Of a stretch of DNA of 64,000 bases, positions 58,728 through 64,000 are shown in pieces. The position numbers and the translations under genes are program-made. The DNA comes from Allomuricauda sp. TMED12 (GTDB taxonomy: Bacteria; Bacteroidota; Bacteroidia; Flavobacteriales; Flavobacteriaceae). The DNA is taken from contig NHBR02000004.1 of assembly GCA_002167435.2 (NCBI GenBank), positions 1 through 64,000 on the forward strand. The letters run 5' to 3'. The notes beneath the pieces were generated by a model, which did not search any database, had not been told where the DNA came from, and saw only the letters and a program-made list of their open reading frames with translations. How positions within the stretch are numbered: the first letter of the stretch is position 1; each line of letters starts with the position of its first letter.

Positions 58728-59325
58728 AACGAATGAGTTGATTATTTGTTACAGTTGTAATTATACACAACGATTATCTTATTCTTTGAATCCAAATTTT
58801 AATAAGATAACAGTGTGTAACAAGAACTGACCCTAAGTTGGGTCTTTCGAGACATATCAGTTTTTTTCTCCCAAGTGTGGCGCATATGGTACAAATTGGA
58901 AAATTAGGTGTATCAGCGGCTCATCAAGGTAAAAGTTTTTGCAATGCAGTTATAAATTCGTTAAGGATTATATAAAACTATAAAGAACCATCAATGGAGA
59001 TAGGTATTACGTAAATCCAAGAAGGTTCAAAAAATAGGATATTCTGCAGTCGAAAAATCCCATGATTGAGCATTAAACAATTGAGTAACGGAAGTCATTG
59101 AGATTCAGGTATTCGCTCGATAAAATGACAATACCAGGCATTTCGAGGCGAATTGAGCCATTACCCCTGTTCCCGCATTGGCACCTATTTGCTTCCTAAA
59201 ATGAATAGCCACGAAACAAGAAAAAAAATTGGCGCTTGTATCAAATCTAAATTGAGACATATTCAATCTAAAACCATATTCATGGAAACGGTCATTTTCG
59301 TTTTTTTGCATAAACAACAAGACTC
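58728..59325. other. Gene-poor gap with decayed GNAT fragment
   Basis: About 600 bp. The stretch 58832-58975 holds a recognisable acetyltransferase remnant. The rest, to the start of the gene at 59326, has only short frames (for example 59105-59320 minus and 59153-59347 plus) without protein-like features, so I call no gene there. Confidence 0.55.
58832..58975 (+). pseudogene. Remnant of a GNAT acetyltransferase
   Basis: The frame ending at the TAA 58973-58975 reads FFLPSVAHMVQIGKLGVS, then AAHQGKSFCNAVINSLRII. The I-G-K-L-G-V-S-x-x-x-Q-G-K-x-x-x-x-A-V-I-N pattern is the acetyl-CoA-binding A motif of toxin-like GNAT enzymes. The usual Q-G-x-G-I-G is altered to Q-G-K-S-F-C, the start is missing, and the C-terminal part is frameshifted or lost. 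Decay is clear; the parent could have been a small TacT/AtaT-like acetyltransferase. Confidence 0.55.
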
Positions 59326-59775
59326 ATGCGAAACTGCTTTAAAATAATCTGGGTGGGGCTTTTAGCCGGGTTGGCCAGTGAACTGTTCTTGGGAGCACTG
59401 TTCATGAGTTCCCCTGTTCAATCCGTTCTATACGACCCAGATTACCAAAGCAAACTTTTTCTAGAGGTAACCCTACAAAGAAATATGGCCATCTCCATCA
59501 TAGGACTGATTATGTTGAGTGTCGTTCACAGTTGGTTATTCTCCCTACTCTCACCGTCCATGCCAGGCGGGAATTGGAAGCAAAAAGGTCTTTTTTGGGG
59601 ATTCACTATTTGGGTCATGTATTGGGTATTTCAAGAATGGTTCATCTATTACACCCTCTTGGGTGAACCCATACCACTGGCAATACTTGAGCTTACCATT
59701 TTACTGGTGGGAAGCATCGTTGAGGGACTCCTTATCTCTAAGTTTCTGTATATTCAAAAACAGTCTAAACCCTAG
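59326..59775 (+). CDS. Small integral membrane protein of unknown function
   Basis: A 149-residue membrane protein with four helices (about 8-28, 53-73, 88-106, 117-140). The first loop region has SSPVQSVLYDPDYQSKLFLE, a hydrophilic segment likely outside, and GNWKQKGLFWGFTIWVMYWV marks helix 3. No known family comes to mind. It lies 5 bp before the S41 peptidase gene, so the two are likely co-transcribed. Confidence 0.7.
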   Translation: MRNCFKIIWVGLLAGLASELFLGALFMSSPVQSVLYDPDYQSKLFLEVTLQRNMAISIIGLIMLSVVHSWLFSLLSPSMPGGNWKQKGLFWGFTIWVMYWVFQEWFIYYTLLGEPIPLAILELTILLVGSIVEGLLISKFLYIQKQSKP

Positions 59776-59780
59776 GTTTT

Positions 59781-60806
59781 ATGAAACAATTGACCTTTAT
59801 AATCGGTTGCATCCTTGTCATTACGGTGGCAAAAGCCCAAGACCAACGAAAACCCAATGACAGTATTAAGGTATTGGTGGATTCGACATTTACCCTCTTC
59901 GAAGAACATTCACTTTACAGTTCCCAAATGGACTGGATAAAACGTAAAAAAGCCTTTTATCGCCAAGCAAAAGCTGCACATACGTTTTCGGAAGTGTTCC
60001 CCATGTTTCAAACCATCTTTGACGAACTTCAGGATCATCACAGCTTTTTCTGGTTCAACAATCAAAAATATGCTTCCAACTATGGACAATTGGATGAATC
60101 CAATATCAGAAAGCCCTTAATGGAGGCAATGGAAAAAGGAGAGGCCATACATACGGTAAAGCTTTTAGGGGATATTGGCTACATTAGGATTTCACAGGAT
60201 AACACCTCGGATGACTTTGGGGATATGCAAAAGGCGGCCCAGCAAATTCAAGATATGATTTGTGAGATACATCGACCTGACATAAAGGGCTGGATTTTGG
60301 ACCTGAGATTAAACAGCGGTGGGAATATGTATCCTATGCTAAGTGGTATATCATCCTTCTTGGAAGATGGCACCTTTGCCATCACGATAGACCGTAAGAA
60401 CCATAGGAAATCATGGTCGCTTTCCGGTAAGGCCATTTATGAAGGTGAAAAAAAAATAACCGAACTTCAGCTTCAATGCTTACCCGAAATGACGGATAAG
60501 AAAATTGCTGTTTTGACCAGTCAGGTGACTGGTAGTTCAGGTGAAATTACCGCTTTGGCACTGCGTAACCGTGACAACACCATATTTATTGGGGAAAAGA
60601 CAGCGGGATTCATGACCTCAAACGAACTGTTTAGACTGCCTTTCAACACCTTCCTCTTGCTCACATACGCGGAAATCGCTGACAACAACGGAATCGTATA
60701 CAAATACATTGAGCCAGATATTGAGATCATTGAAGGTGATAACTTCAATGAGTTGACAAAAGATAAAAAAATACAAACAGCAATCAATTGGATAAATCAT
60801 GAGTGA
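59781..60806 (+). CDS. Exported S41-family peptidase
   Basis: A 341-residue protein with a signal peptide ending VAKAQ (~20). A tail-specific-protease-like domain follows: DIGYIRISQDNTSDDFGD, KGWILDLRLNSGGNMYPML, and the catalytic serine in TSQVTGSSGEITALALR (Ser ~252) with FIGEKTAGFMTSNELFRL. It lacks the PDZ domain of classic CtpA peptidases, which suggests a smaller or specialised enzyme. It overlaps the next gene by 8 bp (ATGAGTGA), pointing to translational coupling. Confidence 0.87.
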   Translation: MKQLTFIIGCILVITVAKAQDQRKPNDSIKVLVDSTFTLFEEHSLYSSQMDWIKRKKAFYRQAKAAHTFSEVFPMFQTIFDELQDHHSFFWFNNQKYASNYGQLDESNIRKPLMEAMEKGEAIHTVKLLGDIGYIRISQDNTSDDFGDMQKAAQQIQDMICEIHRPDIKGWILDLRLNSGGNMYPMLSGISSFLEDGTFAITIDRKNHRKSWSLSGKAIYEGEKKITELQLQCLPEMTDKKIAVLTSQVTGSSGEITALALRNRDNTIFIGEKTAGFMTSNELFRLPFNTFLLLTYAEIADNNGIVYKYIEPDIEIIEGDNFNELTKDKKIQTAINWINHE

Positions 60807-61491
60807 CCATCATAAATTGAACACCATTGTTAGAGTTCAAAGTATCGCCATCATTCTTCTTTTTTTTGGTATGGGGATAATACTTGACAATACCTACCTT
60901 AAGGAAAAGAAGGATCCTGACATCCTTACGGCCCGGGGAATCATCATCGTAGATGCCAATGGAAAGGAGCGTATTCTTATTGGGGCTCCAATTCCACAGT
61001 CCAAGGATAGAATCCGGGACGATTACGACAAAGTCGAAAAAACTTACGGGGATTGGTTTCCACCAGAAGCAAATTTTATGTCCGTATTTAAGGAACAAGT
61101 GAACAATGATGCTTATGGAATGCTTATTTTGGATGAGCATGGATATGACAAAATGGCCATCGGAGATCCAGTTCCCGATTTGTACTATGGACGACGTATT
61201 GGACCTTCGACCGGTATTGTAATCAATGATTCCACTGGTACAGAACGCTCGGGCTATGGATTGATCAAATTAAAGGACAGATATATGGTATCCATGGGGT
61301 TTGACAGAAATGATGGTTATGAGGGCATGGTATTTAGTCTGGACGATAAAGGGGAAGCCCAAATAAAAATAAGGGAAAAAAGCCTTTCCAAATCATTGCT
61401 TTTGGGGCAGTCAATTGATAAGGGGTTATTTGGCATCCAATATATCGACAAAAGGGATACTACATCTACAAAAACCTTGGAGTTCAATTAG
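60799..61491 (+). CDS. Membrane-anchored protein with internal beta repeats, function unknown
   Basis: A 230-residue protein with a single N-terminal membrane helix (~11-30) and an exterior domain built of four related beta-hairpin units. Units lie at about residues 46-66 (RGIIIVDANGKERILIGAPI), 107-126 (GMLILDEHGYDKMAIGDPVP), 138-158 (TGIVINDSTGTERSGYG) and 176-192 (GMVFSLDDKGEAQIKIR), each with a G-[IM]-[IVL]-[IV]-x-D-x-x-G pattern. I do not recognise the family. Its start overlaps the S41 peptidase stop, so the two are co-translated. Confidence 0.75.
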   Translation: MSDHHKLNTIVRVQSIAIILLFFGMGIILDNTYLKEKKDPDILTARGIIIVDANGKERILIGAPIPQSKDRIRDDYDKVEKTYGDWFPPEANFMSVFKEQVNNDAYGMLILDEHGYDKMAIGDPVPDLYYGRRIGPSTGIVINDSTGTERSGYGLIKLKDRYMVSMGFDRNDGYEGMVFSLDDKGEAQIKIREKSLSKSLLLGQSIDKGLFGIQYIDKRDTTSTKTLEFN

Positions 61492-61554
61492 TGAAACCAG
61501 GCTAATAAAAGTGTAAGGGTACAGAAAAATAAGTTTAATTATATTATCATATCT

Positions 61555-62526
61555 GTGTTACGAAAAAAAATACTCTTGAATTCGATTCTTTTATTAATGT
61601 TTTTATCCATAGGAGGCTGTAAAAAAGAATCCTATTTTCGGGATACGGCGCCTATTCTGGAAGCAAATTCCAAGATCTTAACCTACGATTCCGTTCAACA
61701 GTCCAGTGTGATGGTACTTGGGGTTTTTCATTTTGGAAAGAACACACTTGCCGAAAAGAACCAAAACAGTATCAAAGAATTGGTGGCTTTGCTCAAAGCG
61801 TATAAGCCAACAAAAATCGTAGTGGAATGGGAGCCTGAAAGGTCGCCATTAGCAAATGAACAGTACCAGATGTACCTCAAAGATTCCTTCGATATTTCCA
61901 ATAAACACAATGAAGTATACCAACTCGGGTTTAGGTTAGCGAAAGCGATGGGGCATGATAGTATTTTCATGTTTGATGACCAGACCGATTATATTGGATC
62001 TTTGGCGGAGTTTGCAACCGAAGACGACCCTTTTTCCTTTGAACTTTTTTCCGATTATGCCAATGGTGAGAGTAACGGGTTTTACAACGTCCATGAAAAC
62101 CTGTTAAGGCATGTTTATGGTGAAAATTCCAAATTAAGGAATAGCATGAACCTATTGGAGCATATCACTTTATTAAATTCACCCATACATCAAAAAACAA
62201 ACGCACAACGAATGCATATGTATGAAGTCAGGGTGGGTATACAAAAAAATTGGGCAGGGCCCGATTGGCTGGGCAGATGGTATAGACGCAATGTGCGTAT
62301 GATGGCCAACACACTGAAAATGATGGAAAACGGGGATAATTTATTATTGATTGTTGGTGATAATCACAAATGGACCTTGGACATGTTGTTTGAAAACACT
62401 CCCGATTTTAAAGTGGATTCCAGTTGGGATTTTTTAATACGACAATCAATTATGGAAGAAGCCGAATCACTGGGATTTTTTTTCAAATACCAGCAAGACT
62501 ATATTACCAAGAAAATGATGCAATGA
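61555..62526 (+). CDS. DUF5694 / TraB-like lipoprotein
   Basis: A 323-residue predicted lipoprotein starting from GTG at 61555, with lipobox SIGGC (Cys22). The DUF5694 domain has VMVLGVFHFGKNTLAEKNQN, TKIVVEWEPERSPLANEQYQ, FMFDDQTDYIG, and NLLLIVGDNHKWTLDMLFEN. Its GxFHFG, E-W-E and GDNH motifs recall the TIKI/TraB/EreA superfamily of metalloprotease-like or esterase-like domains, where these residues bind metal or catalyse. The true reaction is unknown. It follows the repeat protein after 63 bp. Confidence 0.8.
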   Translation: MLRKKILLNSILLLMFLSIGGCKKESYFRDTAPILEANSKILTYDSVQQSSVMVLGVFHFGKNTLAEKNQNSIKELVALLKAYKPTKIVVEWEPERSPLANEQYQMYLKDSFDISNKHNEVYQLGFRLAKAMGHDSIFMFDDQTDYIGSLAEFATEDDPFSFELFSDYANGESNGFYNVHENLLRHVYGENSKLRNSMNLLEHITLLNSPIHQKTNAQRMHMYEVRVGIQKNWAGPDWLGRWYRRNVRMMANTLKMMENGDNLLLIVGDNHKWTLDMLFENTPDFKVDSSWDFLIRQSIMEEAESLGFFFKYQQDYITKKMMQ

Positions 62527-63029
62527 CCAAGTAGAAACGCCTAAATATCATCTGATGAGCCTACTGAATAAATTCGTATGCAGCCAATACCCCGCACTAC
62601 AAAATGCAACACCAATAGCTTTCGAACACTAAAGAAATACACAACCTTACAGGAAGGTTTTTCCGGCCCGTTAACAATAAAGGCAATAACAAGCATTATG
62701 ACGGCCTGGCTCATTAGATCCAAAACCTAGAATTTGATCAATATGGAAGAAGGTTCATCATAAACAAAGGTTTTCCTCAACTGTAATGACCTTGGGCATT
62801 GAAGTAGTTTCATGCATAGCCTGGAAAATAGAATTGTTCGGTCTGAACATCTAGGTCCATGTCATTTGTAGAATCATAAGGAACTAGCGTCAAAAACAAA
62901 TAATGGCTAACTATGAGCATCCGTTTCAACTAATCCTAATCAGCACCATCATCATTCCCAACTCTGTTATAATAGGGCATCAAATAGAATTCAACCTCCA
63001 AGATGTCGCACAGAAAAGTCTAATGTAAA
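62527..63029. other. Gene-poor 500-bp gap
   Basis: No convincing gene, RNA or repeat. A 60-codon minus-strand frame at 62541-62723 is hydrophobic but has no family features. The stretch separates the DUF5694 gene from a convergent TPR gene and has no clear terminator hairpin, so it is probably decayed sequence. Confidence 0.55.
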
Positions 63030-63911
63030 TCACTGATTTCTCCCTGTCAAATTCAGTAAGGCATTTTTAGCTTGTTCAAATTCTGGATTAAGGTGAAGTG
63101 CATTTTTTAGAGAGTTTATGGCCATATCATTTTTTGATTGAAGGGCATACACCTGCCCCAATCTAAAATGGGCCCAATATTTTTTTGGAAGATTCGAAGG
63201 TATATCTGATTTAAGATATAGGTTCAGGTTTGTTATGGCTTCTTCAATGGCTAAACCACTTAAGGCAGAAACCTTACCAAATTGATAATAGCCCATTAAA
63301 TAGTCAGGAAATTCAGATATGGATTTCCTACAGTATCCAATAGCCTCAACGTAGCTTTTCTCGGCAATGCTAATATTGGATAGGCGGTAATACACTTTGT
63401 TATCCGCTTGGTTATTTTCAATGAGGTTGAGATAAACAGCCTTGGCCTTATCATATTCCTTTTGTTCCATATAAACGGTTGCCTCCATGGCTCTCCCTGA
63501 AGCAACATCATATTTGGCAATTTCAAGGGCCTGATCTAAAGCCTTGGTAAAACTGCCACCGGCAATCATTGGCGCACTGATATAATAATTGGCCAGTTGA
63601 ATACGTGCCTCCACTTTAGATGGTTCCAGTTCAATAGCAGATAACAGGTGGCTCTTGGCTTTAAAAGATAGACTGGCCTTTTGAAAAATATTGGCCTCCT
63701 CAAGATGCGCGATACAAGACTTAGCCAACCAAAAATGTGCATCTGCATCATCCGGAGCGTGTTCCAGTATCCTTTCGAACTCGTCAATGGCTTGTTCATA
63801 TTCCTTTTTTTCAAACAAAACCTTCGCATTCTCAAATGAAGTTTTCTGCGCCATTCCACCCGTAAAGGCAAATGAGATAAAGAGCACGCTAATCGATATT
63901 TTCCTCCACAT
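63030..63911 (-). CDS. Exported TPR-repeat protein
   Basis: A 293-residue protein from the ATG at 63911 (MWRKISISVLFISFAFTGGM); a start four codons upstream at 63923 is also possible. The signal peptide ends GGMAQ. Then come about six TPR units: AKVLFEKKEYEQAIDEFERI, LEHAPDDADAHFWLAKSCIA, NKVYYRLSNISIAEKSYVEA, WAHFRLGQVYALQSKNDMAI. It is likely a periplasmic scaffold. Its start overlaps the end of another reading frame on the same strand (63889-64000), suggesting an operon continuing beyond the window. Confidence 0.85.
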   Translation of the reverse strand: MWRKISISVLFISFAFTGGMAQKTSFENAKVLFEKKEYEQAIDEFERILEHAPDDADAHFWLAKSCIAHLEEANIFQKASLSFKAKSHLLSAIELEPSKVEARIQLANYYISAPMIAGGSFTKALDQALEIAKYDVASGRAMEATVYMEQKEYDKAKAVYLNLIENNQADNKVYYRLSNISIAEKSYVEAIGYCRKSISEFPDYLMGYYQFGKVSALSGLAIEEAITNLNLYLKSDIPSNLPKKYWAHFRLGQVYALQSKNDMAINSLKNALHLNPEFEQAKNALLNLTGRNQ

Positions 63912-64000
63912 AGATGGTAACATAGGATGGGTGTTTTTCTGAATGAAATATTGTATGCTTGACCGGTTTAAAATCCATGGCTTTCAAGGGATCCTCACCG
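63889..64000 (-). CDS. C-terminal end of an unknown upstream gene (partial)
   Basis: The minus-strand frame open from the window edge reads GEDPLKAMDFKPVKHTIFHS, then EKHPSYVTIYVEENID, and stops at 63891-63889, 23 bp into the TPR gene. The composition looks protein-like and the overlap is typical of coupled genes, but only 36 codons are visible, so identity and reality are both uncertain. Confidence 0.4.
   Translation of the reverse strand, partial: GEDPLKAMDFKPVKHTIFHSEKHPSYVTIYVEENID

Noticed and set aside
59105-59347. Short opposing frames before the gene at 59326
   Set aside because: They overlap each other on opposite strands, have no signal or family features, and lie in a decayed gap.
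62541-62723. Hydrophobic 60-codon minus-strand frame
   Set aside because: Too short, without any conserved pattern, in a gene-poor gap; may be a remnant but cannot be supported.

Overview
The window is chromosomal DNA of a member of the Flavobacteriaceae (phylum Bacteroidota). The evidence is of several kinds: type IX secretion (T9SS) type B sorting domains, a fused SecDF, promoters of the TTG / TAnnTTTG type instead of E. coli-like boxes, a tmRNA tag reading GENNYALAA, many small lipoproteins and outer-membrane barrels, and families such as DUF2911 and DUF5694. Gene content and base use would fit a Muricauda/Allomuricauda-like marine genus, but that is an inference. The first 57 kb is mostly ordinary core genome. 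The last 7 kb looks accessory.

Region by region. 1-5.5 kb: the 3' part of rho, a lipoprotein, two tandem seven-helix membrane paralogues, rpsT, two identical tRNA-Glu genes and proS. 5.6-12 kb: envelope genes, namely a Trp/Gly/Tyr- and Ser/Arg-rich lipoprotein, a FadL-like barrel and two T9SS substrates. 12-17.3 kb: folE-cysS, and an AraC regulator divergent from an aldehyde dehydrogenase plus DUF779 pair. 17.3-22.4 kb: a co-directional run of yidD, lgt, a DUF192 lipoprotein, a GNAT enzyme, a ModF-like double ABC ATPase and a TreT-like glycosyltransferase. 22.4-33 kb: secDF, mdh, small envelope genes, gyrB, asnB and DUF2911. 33-40.8 kb: an amidohydrolase lipoprotein, an OmpA-family protein, and a beta-barrel plus giant TPR protein pair. 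40.9-46.7 kb: ftsE, ppgK, typA, two small paralogous surface proteins and kdsA.

46.7-52.2 kb is a compact five-gene metal/siderophore uptake operon (TonB-dependent receptor, DUF4198, DUF3325-like, DUF3649-like, PepSY membrane protein). Its promoter is flanked by two copies of a 12-bp box in inverted orientation with core TTAGnCTAA, the most convincing new regulatory signal I found. 52.2-57 kb holds DUF1801, DUF808, a small-multidrug-export family protein, a PHP phosphoesterase and an alanine/saccharopine dehydrogenase-like enzyme.

At 57.2 kb lies ssrA (tmRNA), with a consensus promoter about 200 bp upstream and a leader full of dispersed repeat hairpins. Directly downstream is a decayed tyrosine-recombinase start, then a decayed GNAT fragment, long gene-poor gaps and a block of lineage-specific genes (DoxX, small membrane protein, S41 peptidase, a repeat protein of unknown function, DUF5694, TPR). 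This looks like an old genomic-island scar at the ssrA 3' end. Other points worth attention are a sharp composition change inside rho near position 415 and a family of TGTCATT-ended intergenic repeats (three copies). I saw no CRISPR array, intact insertion sequence, prophage, rRNA or clear defence system.
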